From: Microcella alkaliphila
GTDB lineage: Bacteria > Actinomycetota > Actinomycetes > Actinomycetales > Microbacteriaceae
DNA length: 64,000 nt
Assembly (NCBI RefSeq): GCF_004216855.1
Contig: NZ_SGXT01000014.1
Coordinates: 62,001 to 126,000, forward strand
Direction of reading: 5' to 3'
Below, one piece after another: positions 33,335 through 42,900 of the stretch; position 1 is the first letter of the stretch; every line of letters begins with the position of its first letter. The notes under the pieces are model-generated. The model was not told where the DNA came from. It did no database searches and saw nothing but the letters and a program-made list of their open reading frames with translations. The position numbers and the translations under genes were made by a program.

Positions 33335-34642
33335 TTAGTTGTTGAGGATGACGTTCATCTCGGTGAAGAACCGCTCGACCGCCTGCTCAGGCGTGATGGT
33401 TCCGAGCCCGAGCTCTGCGCCGATCTGGCGGAACGTCTCTTCGATCGAACCGTAGCCGACGATCGGCACCGGGGGCGCGTCGCCGAGGCGGTCGGCGATC
33501 GACGCCTCGTAGTCGCGGATTTGTGCGTCGAGCTCACCGAGGTTGGCGCCCGCAAGCTGCGTCTGCGAGGCGGGCAGTCCACGGTTGGTGCCGAAGATCG
33601 ACCCCACCTCAGGGCTGTTGACGAGGAAGTTCACGAGCAGCGCGGCCGCCTCGGGGTGGTCGGTGCCCGCCGAGATGGTGTGCAGCATCGAGGGCTTCAG
33701 GTAGAGGTCGCGCGCGCCCTCGACGTGGACGGGCGGTTCGACCAGACCCAACGAGGTGTAAGGCTCGCCGAGGTTGCCGAGGTACCCGGCGCCGAAGTTG
33801 TCCCATGTGAGCTCGGTGAGCGTGAGGGCCGCGTCGAAGCCCGAAACCGGGGCGATTTCTTCCAGGCGCTGGCCGGGGATTGCGCCCCCGTTGCGAATGG
33901 CCTCGCCCTGCTGCCAGAACTCGAGGAGGCGAGCCTCGTCGAAGCCGGGCTGACCGTCTTCGGTGAAGAGGTTGCCGCCTTCTGCGCGCAGCTGAATCTC
34001 GAAGTTCTGGATACGGCCCGTCCAGTCGGTGCCGCCCCAGTGGCCGTCGAGCTGGCCCGAGACCTCGTTGATCCAGTCGTTGTAGTCGTCCCAGCTGCCG
34101 CCGCCCGGGTACGACTCGACACCCAGCTGCTCGGCAAGGATCGGGTTCGTGTACATGCCCCACGCGTTGGTGGAGGTGGCGATGCCGGTGGTCACGCCAC
34201 CGACGACACCGATCGACAGGATCTCGTCACTGATGCCCGAGGTGTCGATGATGTCGCCGAGGTAGGGGCCGAGGTCGAGCAGCAGGCCGTTCTCGGAGTA
34301 TTGCCGCATGTACGAGTAGTCGAACTGCATCACGTCGGGCAGGCCACCGCCGGCGGCCTCGATCTGGCGAGCCTCCCAGAACTCGGGGAAGCCGAGGAAG
34401 GTCGAGTTGACCGTGATGTTCGGGTACTCGTCCATGAACGCGTCGAGAGCCTCGTTGTAGAAGCCGGCACGCACATCGTTGCCCCAGAAGGCGAAGTTGA
34501 GGGTGACCTCTTCGACCGTCGGGTCGACCGGCTCGCCGGGAGTGGCGCCGTTGTCGCCCGAGGCGCACGCGCCGAGCACGAGCGCCGCGCTCGCAATGAT
34601 CGCTGCTCCGCCGAAGACGGAGCGCTTGCGGGTGGTGAACAT
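33335..34642 (-). CDS. Carbohydrate ABC transporter substrate-binding lipoprotein
   Basis: A 435-residue family-1 solute-binding lipoprotein. ATG 34642 has AAAGGAC upstream. The signal peptide ends in the lipobox LVLGAC, with the lipidated cysteine near residue 26, then an acidic linker. The mature protein has the SBP landmarks NFAFWGNDVRAGFYNEALDA, EARQIEAAGGGLPDVMQFD and TIEPEQAVERFF-like end (TITPEQAVERFFTEMN). The frame is open for 50 codons further upstream, but those cross two LacI-type operators and are not coding. First gene of the importer operon. Confidence 0.95.
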   Translation of the reverse strand: MFTTRKRSVFGGAAIIASAALVLGACASGDNGATPGEPVDPTVEEVTLNFAFWGNDVRAGFYNEALDAFMDEYPNITVNSTFLGFPEFWEARQIEAAGGGLPDVMQFDYSYMRQYSENGLLLDLGPYLGDIIDTSGISDEILSIGVVGGVTTGIATSTNAWGMYTNPILAEQLGVESYPGGGSWDDYNDWINEVSGQLDGHWGGTDWTGRIQNFEIQLRAEGGNLFTEDGQPGFDEARLLEFWQQGEAIRNGGAIPGQRLEEIAPVSGFDAALTLTELTWDNFGAGYLGNLGEPYTSLGLVEPPVHVEGARDLYLKPSMLHTISAGTDHPEAAALLVNFLVNSPEVGSIFGTNRGLPASQTQLAGANLGELDAQIRDYEASIADRLGDAPPVPIVGYGSIEETFRQIGAELGLGTITPEQAVERFFTEMNVILNN

Positions 34643-34690
34643 CTTTGTCCTTTCGGAAACGTCGTTGTGTTCCTGGTGCGGGGTTCGCTT

Positions 34691-34755
34691 TGGGAAAGCG
34701 TTTCCCAGAGAGTAGCCGACGGCCTGGGGGCGGTCAAGTGGGAATACGTTTCCCG
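34691..34755 (-). promoter_or_regulatory. Two LacI-type operators upstream of the ABC importer operon
   Basis: TGGGAAAGCGTTTCCCA (34691-34707) is a perfect palindrome around a central base, and TGGGAATACGTTTCCCG (34739-34755) is a close copy with its centre 48 bp away. They lie 50-110 bases before the binding-protein start. The 309-bp gap 34643-34951 holds no other feature I can support. Related sites at 38667, 38747, 44334 and 44491 suggest one regulator. Confidence 0.8.
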
Positions 34756-34951
34756 GCGTGGCGGGCGCCCTCGTGGCAGGTGTCACGCGCAACCATCCGA
34801 CCCCCCTCGATCGCTATCTCTCCTAGAGAAATCCCTGGTCAAAGCCCTCTCCACTGGCACGCCACGGTCTCGCGGCGAGGCACGAATGAGGGCGAAACCC
34901 GCGGGCGGCCGAGCATTCTAACGATTCAATTGCGAGCGTACCCGACGCTGC

Positions 34952-35884
34952 TCATCGCGGCGCGCGGTGGCACAGCAGGCGGTCGCCAACCACCTCGAGT
35001 CGGGCCTCGTGGACGGCGCTGATGCGCGCATCCCGCGCCGCAGCGTCCGCGACCTCCGAGCCGTCCCAGAAGGGGTGAGTGAAGTAGAACAGACGCGCCG
35101 AATCACCCTCGACCAGCACCTCGCCGTGCCGCCCGACCGTGCGGTCGAGCGGATGCGCGCCCGGCTCCGCGAGGATCACCGCGCCCTCATCGCCCTGCCG
35201 CGTCCACGCCACACCATCGGTCGACCGATAGACGCCCATTCCGCGCCACTCGTCGACGAGCATCCACCACCAGCCGCCGAGAGGGAAGACGCTGGGGCCC
35301 TCGTGCGGGCGACCCGGAATCGCGCAGCCGGCGACCCGCCACGACGAACCGTCGACGCTCTCGGCGACCCAGGTCGTCGAGTCATGCACCTCGTCCTTGT
35401 ACCAGAGGCGCCACAGCCCGTCGGGGCACCGCGCGACGGCGGCGTCGATCACGGCGCGTGATGACAGTACGAGCTCGCCGCCCCCCGTGAGACTGCCGCG
35501 GCGAAGGTCATCGGTCGCATAGTCGCGGATGACCCGCTCGTGCCCCTCCCACCGGTCGGGGATCCCCCGGATGACGGAGACGAAGAGGCGCCAGCGCCCC
35601 GCCATGCGCACCACGGCGGGGGCCCAGAAGGTCATCTCGGGATCGTCGCCCGCCAGACGCAGCCCCTCGAGCACCCCGTCGTACGCCCACGTCGCGCCGT
35701 CGTCAAACGACACGGCACGGCCAACGTGGGAGCCGTGCACCCACGCGACCCCCGGCCCGGGAACCGTGGCGCGGCGCTGCGTATACAGCATGACGAGCGC
35801 GCCATCGCGCTCGCGCACGACGACCGGGTCGGTCGGGCCGTCGAACACCGGATCGCGGTAGGGCAGCGGCTGCGCGCGCGTCAT
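34952..35884 (-). CDS. GH43-like five-bladed beta-propeller glycosidase
   Basis: A 310-residue cytoplasmic protein with repeated propeller blades and the spaced acidic residues of the GH43/GH32 clan: Asp in FDGPTDPVVV (about 17-26), WAPAVVRMAGRWRLF, Asp in SSRAVIDAAVARC and Glu in PHEGPSVFPLGGWWW. GH43 enzymes remove arabinose, xylose or galactose from side chains; which one here is unclear. ATG 35884 overlaps the cupin gene stop (ATGA). It is the last gene of the operon led by the Gfo/Idh gene at 38620. Confidence 0.75.
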   Translation of the reverse strand: MTRAQPLPYRDPVFDGPTDPVVVRERDGALVMLYTQRRATVPGPGVAWVHGSHVGRAVSFDDGATWAYDGVLEGLRLAGDDPEMTFWAPAVVRMAGRWRLFVSVIRGIPDRWEGHERVIRDYATDDLRRGSLTGGGELVLSSRAVIDAAVARCPDGLWRLWYKDEVHDSTTWVAESVDGSSWRVAGCAIPGRPHEGPSVFPLGGWWWMLVDEWRGMGVYRSTDGVAWTRQGDEGAVILAEPGAHPLDRTVGRHGEVLVEGDSARLFYFTHPFWDGSEVADAAARDARISAVHEARLEVVGDRLLCHRAPR

Positions 35885-36600
35885 CGCTGTGCGTAGCTCT
35901 GCAGAACGCCGCACATCCCCAGCCGCTCTGAGGCGAGCGTGTCTCCGACGGTGGGGGCGGCATTGCCGAGTTGGTCGACGACTCCCGATGCGATGGCGGA
36001 ACGCAGGCGCTCGACGCGGTGAGCTTCGGCCAGCACCCGTTCGTCGAGCAGTTCACGCCATTGCGCGGTGCGCCCCTGGCACAGCCGCGCCGCGGCGCGG
36101 TACGTCCGCTCCAAGAGCTCGCCCTGACCCGCTTCCGCCGCCCGGCGCAGCGCGAGAAATCCGTCGACGGCCCGATCGCGGCGTGCGGCGGCGGCCCGCA
36201 CCGAGTGGGCGTCGCGGGCATCTGTCGAGGGAAGCGCGGACGCGCGGTCGTACGCGTCCGCGTCGTCCAGCACGTCAATGGGAAAGCTGATGACGGCGTC
36301 GCCGGCCTCGGGCAGTCCGGCGTTCGCCATGAGCACGAACAGCTCGAGGTCACCATCGGTCACGGCGCGATGCACGGTGCCGGGCGCGAACCACACCACC
36401 TTTCCCGGCGAGAGCGCCGTGGAGGCGAAGCCCTCGCGCGTGATCGTCTCGAGGCGCCCCGTGCCCGCCGTCACGAGGTACGCCTCGGTCGACACGAGAT
36501 GCAGGTGGGGCGTACCACCGCGCACGCCGTCGGCGGCGGCCGGCGAATCGTAGACGCGGAGGCGACTGACAGCGGTGCCCCCCGGGAACGGCACCGTCAC
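35881..36600 (-). CDS. Cupin-domain protein of unknown function
   Basis: A 239-residue protein. Residues about 10-110 form a cupin barrel with the metal-binding pattern (GGTPHLHLVSTEAYLVTAG, then PGTVHRAV). Residues 125-239 are mostly helical and match nothing I recognize. Cupins of this type are often sugar isomerases, lyases or sensors. Four-base overlaps on both sides tie it to the DUF6807 and GH43-like genes, so it probably acts on the same sugar intermediate. The function cannot be stated from sequence. Confidence 0.7.
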   Translation of the reverse strand: MTVPFPGGTAVSRLRVYDSPAAADGVRGGTPHLHLVSTEAYLVTAGTGRLETITREGFASTALSPGKVVWFAPGTVHRAVTDGDLELFVLMANAGLPEAGDAVISFPIDVLDDADAYDRASALPSTDARDAHSVRAAAARRDRAVDGFLALRRAAEAGQGELLERTYRAAARLCQGRTAQWRELLDERVLAEAHRVERLRSAIASGVVDQLGNAAPTVGDTLASERLGMCGVLQSYAQR

Positions 36601-37541
36601 GCGGCACCTCCCGCGTCGTCGCGGCGCAGCCGATCGAGAAGGCGCGTCGCCTGATCGGCGAGCTGCGCCGCCCCCTCGGGATGCTCATGACCGTCCGCGA
36701 TCACGACCGCGTACCAAAAACGCACCGCCCCGCCCGCGGGCAGTTCGAATTCGTCGCTGAAGAAGGGCGCGGGGTTGAGGCACGCGAACTGCTCGGACCG
36801 CGCGAACCACTGGGGCGGGTGGCGCGGGTTGTCGCGGTCGTCGACGATCAGAACGGTGGCGGAGGCGTCGACCTCGTCGAATCGACCCGTGAAGCCGAGC
36901 CAGGGGTGGCGGCTGCCGCGCACCTCGTCACCACCGTCGCCCGCCGCCGAGCGCACCACACCGTCGGTGAACGAGCGCGGCCCGCGCCAGAACAGGCCGC
37001 CGTAGCCGGCGTTCTCGCGCCCCTTCGTCGTCGGCGAGCCGAAGGCGAGTGGGGCGTCTGAGACGTTCGTCATCTCGGTGTCGATGACGAGCATCCAGCA
37101 GTCGTCGCCGAGGGCGGCCCGCAGACGGCGCCGCTCGTCGATGACGGGCACACCGGAGGGCGCCGACCAGTGCAGCGATTCGTCGATGTCGATTCCGTCG
37201 CGCGACGGCGAGACGGCCGCCGAGTGGAACCCGGCGTGCTCGGCCCGACCGTTGTTGTCGAGCTGCACGTAGCCGCGGCCGTGCACGTAGGTGGGCCCGC
37301 CCCAGAAGTTCAGCTCGCCGACGTTCGGCAGCGCCCATGCGATGCCTTTGTGCCAGACATGGTCGTGCGGGCGAAAGAGGGTGACCTCCCGTCCGGCGAG
37401 GGTGCGCAACGGATGCAGGTATGGCTTCGGCGACTCGAGGGCCGGTGTCGTGGGCGCGTACACGTAGGTGGCCAGCGGCGCGGGCGCCGCCGAGTGCGTG
37501 ATCGTCAGCGCTCCGGCGGTGGAGGCGAGGGTAAAGCTCAC
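36597..37541 (-). CDS. DUF6807 (PmoA-like) family protein
   Basis: A 314-residue protein starting at GTG 37541, which overlaps the Gfo/Idh stop (GTGA). Its N-terminal strands and segments YLHPLRTLAGREVT, RPHDHVWHKGIAW (about 58-70) and GLFWRGPRSF match the DUF6807 family, which is found repeatedly beside Gfo/Idh oxidoreductases and glycosidases. The conserved histidines suggest metal or sugar binding in a galactose-mutarotase-like sandwich. No reaction has been firmly assigned to the family to my knowledge. Confidence 0.75.
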   Translation of the reverse strand: MSFTLASTAGALTITHSAAPAPLATYVYAPTTPALESPKPYLHPLRTLAGREVTLFRPHDHVWHKGIAWALPNVGELNFWGGPTYVHGRGYVQLDNNGRAEHAGFHSAAVSPSRDGIDIDESLHWSAPSGVPVIDERRRLRAALGDDCWMLVIDTEMTNVSDAPLAFGSPTTKGRENAGYGGLFWRGPRSFTDGVVRSAAGDGGDEVRGSRHPWLGFTGRFDEVDASATVLIVDDRDNPRHPPQWFARSEQFACLNPAPFFSDEFELPAGGAVRFWYAVVIADGHEHPEGAAQLADQATRLLDRLRRDDAGGAA

Positions 37542-38620
37542 GGGGTCTCCCACGGAGCGCCGGTTCCGCGCATCGACGTGTAGAACGGGTCGCCGGGGCC
37601 GATCTCGCCGGCCGCGACGGTCGCTCCGGTGAAGGCCGACTTGTACGTCGCCGCCGCGAGGTCGAGCAGCTCGCGCGCGTCGGCCATCGTGACCGGCGCG
37701 GGCCGACCGGCGTCGAGGGCGTCGAGCACGTCGGCGAATTGCGCCGTGTGGCTGCTCTCGTGGTGCGTGGTGTCGGCGGCCCACCGCTCGGCGAGGTGCG
37801 GCGAGTCCGGCGCCGGGGTGAAACGCCACGCGTCACGCGTGTACCCGTAGAGGTGCTCGAGTTCGGCGGTCGCGTGCTCAAAGTCGATGCGCACCCTGCT
37901 GGTTTCCCGGGGAGAGATGAGCGAGTTGACCACCGTCGCGACGGCTCCCGACGCGAACGTGACGAGCGCCGCCGACACGTCTTCGGTCTCGGTCGGGCGC
38001 GACTGCCGCCGGGCCACCGCCCGCACGTCGCTCCAGGGGCCGAGCAGCCCCAGCAGGGTCGACAGCTGGTGGATACCGTGCCCCATCGTCGGCCCGCCGC
38101 CCTCGCTCTGCCAGGTACCGCGCCAGGGCACGGCGAAGTAGTCAGCGTCTCGATACCAGAGGGTTTCGCAGGTGGCGACGAGCGGCCGACCCAGCACACC
38201 TTCGGCCATCATCGCCGCGAGCGTGTCGGCGCCCGACCCGAAGCGCTGCTGGAAGACGCCGATCGCGGCCAGCCCGGTCTCCCGCTCGACCGCGATGACC
38301 TCGTCGAGCTCGGCGAGGCTGAGTGCCGGCGGCTTCTCGACGATCGGCACCGCGCCGGCCCGTAGCGCCGCGATCATGAGCGGCACGTGCGAGCCGGGGG
38401 GCGTGCAGATCTGCACGAAATCGGGGCGCGTCTCCGCGATCATCCGCTCGGCGTCGTCGAAGACGGCGGATGCGCGGTGCCGGTCGGCGAATTCTCGCCC
38501 GCGCTCGGCGTCGAGGTCGCACACGGCGACCAGCTCGAATCGCTCGGCATGGGCCGCCACCGCGTCGGCGTGGGCGTGGGCGATCGCGCCAGTGCCGATG
38601 ATCGTCGTGCGGTATCGCAT
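37538..38620 (-). CDS. Gfo/Idh/MocA-family sugar oxidoreductase
   Basis: A 360-residue enzyme with Rossmann loop IIGTGAIAHAHADAV (7-21) and the EKPPALS motif (about 95-101) containing the catalytic lysine. In the C-terminal domain GHGIHQLSTLLGLLG carries the active-site histidine region. It heads the operon with DUF6807, cupin and GH43-like genes and is transcribed away from lacI across a region with two LacI-type operators. It likely oxidizes a sugar or glycoside (often at C3 in this family); the substrate is unknown. Confidence 0.88.
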   Translation of the reverse strand: MRYRTTIIGTGAIAHAHADAVAAHAERFELVAVCDLDAERGREFADRHRASAVFDDAERMIAETRPDFVQICTPPGSHVPLMIAALRAGAVPIVEKPPALSLAELDEVIAVERETGLAAIGVFQQRFGSGADTLAAMMAEGVLGRPLVATCETLWYRDADYFAVPWRGTWQSEGGGPTMGHGIHQLSTLLGLLGPWSDVRAVARRQSRPTETEDVSAALVTFASGAVATVVNSLISPRETSRVRIDFEHATAELEHLYGYTRDAWRFTPAPDSPHLAERWAADTTHHESSHTAQFADVLDALDAGRPAPVTMADARELLDLAAATYKSAFTGATVAAGEIGPGDPFYTSMRGTGAPWETP

Positions 38621-38666
38621 TCGTTCACTCTCGTCGTTGGGGGTGTCGGCGCTCGCCTGGCGCGCT

Positions 38667-38681
38667 GGGAAAACGTTATCC
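38667..38681. promoter_or_regulatory. LacI-type operator, lacI/Gfo-Idh divergent promoter (site 1)
   Basis: GGGAAAACGTTATCC, a slightly imperfect copy of the TGGGAAAnCGTTTCCCA palindrome, lies 47 bases before the Gfo/Idh start on the minus side. Confidence 0.7.
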
Positions 38682-38746
38682 AAGACGCTCCGTCAAGGCA
38701 AGCCTGGCCCGCCTGCCCGCCACCGGCTGTGTAAAGTCTGCCCCGA

Positions 38747-38763
38747 CGGGAAAACTTTTCCCG
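38747..38763. promoter_or_regulatory. LacI-type operator, lacI/Gfo-Idh divergent promoter (site 2)
   Basis: CGGGAAAACTTTTCCCG is a perfect palindrome around one base and ends 16 bases before the lacI start, as expected for autorepression. Confidence 0.78.
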
Positions 38764-38779
38764 AACGAGAGGGCACCCC

Positions 38780-39823
38780 GTGACCGAGGCGACGCGCACC
38801 AGTGCCGCGACACTGCACGATGTCGCGCGCGAGGCAGGGGTGTCGCTCGCCACCGCCTCGCGCTCGATCAACGGCAGTACGCGCAAGGTCAACGAGGAAC
38901 TGCGCCAGCGCGTCCTGCTGGCCGCCGACAAGCTCGGCTACGTCGCGAACCAGTCGGCGCAGGCCATCGCGAAGGGCAGCGCGTCAACCGTCGCCCTCGT
39001 GGTCAGCGACATCGCCGACCCCTACTTCTCAACCATGGCCTCCGGCGTCATTCGCGGTGCCGAAGAGGCACGACTGCTGGTCACGATGGCGATGACCGAG
39101 CGCAGCGCCGAGCGCGAACTCGAGCTCGTCCGCGCCCTGCGCGGCGGACGCCCGCGGGTGCTCGTGCTGACCGGCTCACGATTCGCCGGCACCGAACTGG
39201 AAGCCTCCCTCGTCAAAGAACTCACCGCCTACGAAGAAACCGGCGGCACGGTCGTCATCGTGTCGCAGCGCTCGCTGCCCTTCGACACGGTACAGATCGA
39301 CAACCTTGCGGGCGCTCGGGACCTCGCCCGCGCCCTCGTCGACCAGGGATACCGCCGGTTCGCGGCCTTCACCGGCGTCAGCTCGCTGCTGACGTCGAGC
39401 GACCGCCTGCAGGGCTTTCGCGACGGGCTCGGCGAGTTCGGGCTCGCGCTCGATGACGACCGCGTCTACCGCACCGACTTCACCCGCGACGGCGGAATCG
39501 CCGCCGTCGACGCCATGCTCGACGACGGAATCGATGACATCGACTGCGTCTTCGCCGTCAACGACGTGATGGCGATCGGCGCCCTCTCGCGCCTGCGCGA
39601 TCGAGGGGTGAGCGTCCCCGACGACATCGCCATCGCGGGTTTTGATGACATCGACACCGCACGCGACGTCACCCCCGCGCTCACGACGGTGCGCCTACCG
39701 CTCGCCGACGTCGGAGCAGAAGCGATCCACCTGGCGCTGACCGCCGACCAGCGCACGAGCGTCGCCACCGTCACGATCGGTGGCGACGTCGTCCTGCGCG
39801 CCTCCACGCCGCGCCGCGCGTAG
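38780..39823 (+). CDS. LacI-family transcriptional regulator of the pectin locus
   Basis: A 347-residue LacI repressor starting at GTG 38780. The N-terminal helix-turn-helix and hinge read ATLHDVAREAGVSLATASRS, then VLLAADKLGYVANQSAQAIA (about 45-64). The effector domain has VALVVSDIADPYFSTMASGV and the C-terminal DDIAIAGFDDIDTA. This HTH type binds palindromes centred on CG, matching the six sites near 34.7, 38.7 and 44.4 kb. It probably represses the importer, lyase and oxidoreductase operons until an oligosaccharide or sugar acid binds. Confidence 0.93.
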   Translation: MTEATRTSAATLHDVAREAGVSLATASRSINGSTRKVNEELRQRVLLAADKLGYVANQSAQAIAKGSASTVALVVSDIADPYFSTMASGVIRGAEEARLLVTMAMTERSAERELELVRALRGGRPRVLVLTGSRFAGTELEASLVKELTAYEETGGTVVIVSQRSLPFDTVQIDNLAGARDLARALVDQGYRRFAAFTGVSSLLTSSDRLQGFRDGLGEFGLALDDDRVYRTDFTRDGGIAAVDAMLDDGIDDIDCVFAVNDVMAIGALSRLRDRGVSVPDDIAIAGFDDIDTARDVTPALTTVRLPLADVGAEAIHLALTADQRTSVATVTIGGDVVLRASTPRRA

Positions 39824-39870
39824 CGGCCGACACGCGGTGCACGCCGCCGCGATGCGGGGGCGGCAGCGAA

Positions 39871-39904
39871 CGGGGCGCGACCGTTCGAAAACGACCGCGC
39901 CCCG
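39871..39904. terminator. Hairpin between convergent lacI and PL11 genes
   Basis: CGGGGCGCG (39871-39879) pairs with CGCGCCCCG (39896-39904) around a 16-base loop that itself contains CGTTCG/CGAACG-like complementarity. It sits between two facing stop codons, so it may terminate both. Confidence 0.6.
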
Positions 39905-39922
39905 CGCATCCCGAGTCGATGG

Positions 39923-42900
39923 CTACCGGACGCGCACGGTGACCGGTCGGCTCTCGGTGACCCCCGCCGCGTTCACGAACTCGGCGACGTATGTGTACGT
40001 GCCGGGCGCGCGATCCTCCGCGACGAACGAGACGCTCTGCGCGAGCGGCGTCTGCGCGACAAGCTCCTGCTCGTCGACGACATCGCCGTTCTCGAGCAGC
40101 CGGTACGACGTCGCGTTGGTTCCCCACCACAGGTTCGTCGTCACCGTGTACGTCGAGGCCTTGCCGTTGTGGTTCGTGTGACTGACGACGGGCACGCCCG
40201 GCGCAGCGTCACGAACGACGACGGTGACCGAGGTGGTGGCCGTCACCCCCGCGGCGTTGATCAGCTCGCCCGTGAACACGTAGCGCCCGTTCGGCAATCC
40301 GCTGATGCGGGTCGACGCGAGCTGCGCGTTCGGCGAATTCGGCGTCAGCAGTTGCTGATCGATGAGCTCGCCATCCTGATAGAGGCGATACACGCTGCCG
40401 TTCTCGCCCCACCACAGATTCATCATCACGGCGAAGTGACCGTCAGCGAGGCCGTAGTCCCAGCCGCTCGTCGTCGACAGGTTTCCGCGCGCCGGGGCGA
40501 CCGTCGCGCCCTCGTCGGCGAAGACCGTGATCGTCGCCGACACGGTCGACGTGAGCCCCTGGTTGTTCACCGCAGTGACCACCAGCTCGCGCTCGCCGAC
40601 GAGGCCGTCCAGCGCAATGCTCGCATCGGCAGCGACACGCTCGCCGTCGAAGGTCACCTCGACGGTCCGCACGCCCGACTCCGGGTCGGTGGCGACCACG
40701 TCGAGATCGAGCGTCGCCGACTCCGCGAGCAGAGCATCCTGCACGCCCGTGATGACCGGCGCCGACTCATCGGCCTCCGCCGTCGGCCCGCCCACAATCG
40801 CGACCGGCGGCATCGCCGGGCGCTCCATGTCGTGCCCGATGAAGAAGCTCGGGTGCGGCGGCTGGTTGTAGCTGACGTTCTGCCAGGCCACCGCCAGACG
40901 GTACTGCGAGTCGTGCATGAGGGTGTGGATGCGCGTGTCGGTCACGTACGGCGTCGCGTAGATGCGCAGCTCGGTGCTGTCTTCATCGCGCCACACGATC
41001 TCTTCACGCCAGTCGCCGAACAGGTCGGCCTGGATCACCGGGGTGCCCTTCGTACCGTTGTTCGCGAACGTGCCCTCGGCGCGGAAGACCTCGTCAACCT
41101 GTTCGGTCTCCCAGTTCCACTTCGAGATGACGGGCACGCCGGTGCGGCTCGCGGCATCCCAGTCGTGGTCGACGATCTCGCGCAGGGTGTCCCCCGTCCA
41201 CCACGCGACGAAGTTCGCCGCCGGGATGGTGTTCGAGATGAGCGAGCCATCCGACGCGCGCAGCTGCCCGACCGTCGTGTTGAACGAGCCGTCGCCGCCG
41301 ATCGCCCAGCCCTCGGCTCCGGGGAACCGCGGGTCGATGTCGGCCGCGGCCGCGCGACCCGTGTCGCGGGTCGCCGGGATCGCCCAAATGATCTCGCCGG
41401 TCGCAGCGTCGCGCATCGTGGCGCCGCGGTTGCCCGACTCGCCCATGCTCTCGTGCGCACCGAAGACCTCGAGGCCCTCGCGGTCGGGAATCAGGTTGCC
41501 CACGTGCAGGGCATCACCGTGCCCGAGCCCCGTGCTGTAGAGCAGGGTGCCGTCGTGGTTGACCGTCGCCTGGCCGAAGATGATCTCGTCCCGGCCGTCG
41601 CCATCGACATCGGCGATCGACAGCTGGTGGTTGCCCTGGCCGTACAGCGCGGCAGCCCCCGGCGTCGTGTCCGAGTCGATCACCCAGCGCTCGACGAGCT
41701 GCTTGTCGACCACGTCGTAGGCGGCAAGCACCGTGCGCGTGTAGTAGCCGCGGCTGAAGATGACGCTGGGCGTCTCTCCGTCGAGGTACGCGGTTCCGGC
41801 AAGGAACCGGTCGACCCGGTTACCGTAGGTGTCACCCCACGAGCCGACGTTGCCGCGCGGCGGCGTGTAGTCGATCGTGTGCAGCGCGCCACCGGTCTCA
41901 CCGTCGAACAGGGTGAGGAACTCGGGGCCGCTCAGGATGTACCCACCGCTGTTGCGGAAGTCGGCGTCGGGGTTGCCGATGACGACACCCTGCCCGTCGA
42001 CGGTCGCGTCAGCGGTCTTCAGCACGAGTTCGGCCTTGCCGTCGCCGTCGTAGTCGAAGGCCTGCAGCATCGTGTAATGCGCACCGGCCCGGATGTTGCG
42101 GCCCATGTCGATGCGCCACAGCTGCTCGCCCTCCATCGTGTAGGCGTCGATGAGCACGTTGCCCGTGTACCCGCTCTGCGAGTTGTCGCGCTCGTTCGAC
42201 GGCGCCCACATGAGGATGAACTCGTACTTTCCGTCACCCGTCAGGTCGGCGACGGTGGCGTCACCGGCCGAGTACGTGAATTGCTGCCCGCCGGGCACCG
42301 TTCCGCCCTCAGGCTTGTTCAGCGGAATGGGGAAGTACGTCTCGTCCCACACCCCGAAGGCGTCCGTCTCCGTGACCTCGCGGTCGCCGCGGATGCTCGT
42401 GACGAGGTACGTGGAATCGGCCGCGCCGTCTGGGTCCAGCAGGTTCGTCGAGTCGGTGATCGGCGCATCCGTGATCTTCACGCCGTCTCGGTAGACGTGG
42501 AAGCCGAGATCAGGATCGTCGGTGCCGAGCAGTCGCCACGAGACGAGGACGCCCTCGTCCACGGGCAGGGCCGCCGGCGAGCGATCGAGGTACTCGGTCT
42601 GGCGCTGAAGCACCGTTGCCGCCTCTGACTGCAGCACCGCGGACGCCTCGGACGATCCGCCCTCGTTGACCGCGATCACGCGGTAGAAGAACGACAGCGT
42701 CGTCAAGATGTCGGTGTCGGAATACGAGGCGGATGCACTCTCACCGATCGTGAGGAACGGCGCGTCCGCGCGCGGCGCGCGCTGCACGAGGTAGTAGCGC
42801 GCACCCTCGACCGGCGCCCACGACAGCTCGACGAGGTTCTTGTCGATGTCGGTGACGGCCAGCCCACTGGGGGCGGCGGGCGCATCCGTATCGGGGTCGA

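Noticed and set aside
30680-34642. Complete Bacillus-style yes cluster
   Set aside because: A DUF624 protein and importer are shared, but the two-component/AraC regulators and unsaturated rhamnogalacturonyl hydrolase (GH105) are not present in the window.
34643-34792. N-terminal extension of the sugar-binding lipoprotein by 50 codons
   Set aside because: It would place the lipoprotein signal inside the protein and translate across a perfect LacI operator; ATG 34642 has a ribosome site and correct lipobox spacing.
40169-42628. 819-codon plus-strand open frame opposite the PL11 gene
   Set aside because: Antisense shadow of a gene with a signal peptide, repeats and catalytic-domain motifs on the minus strand.
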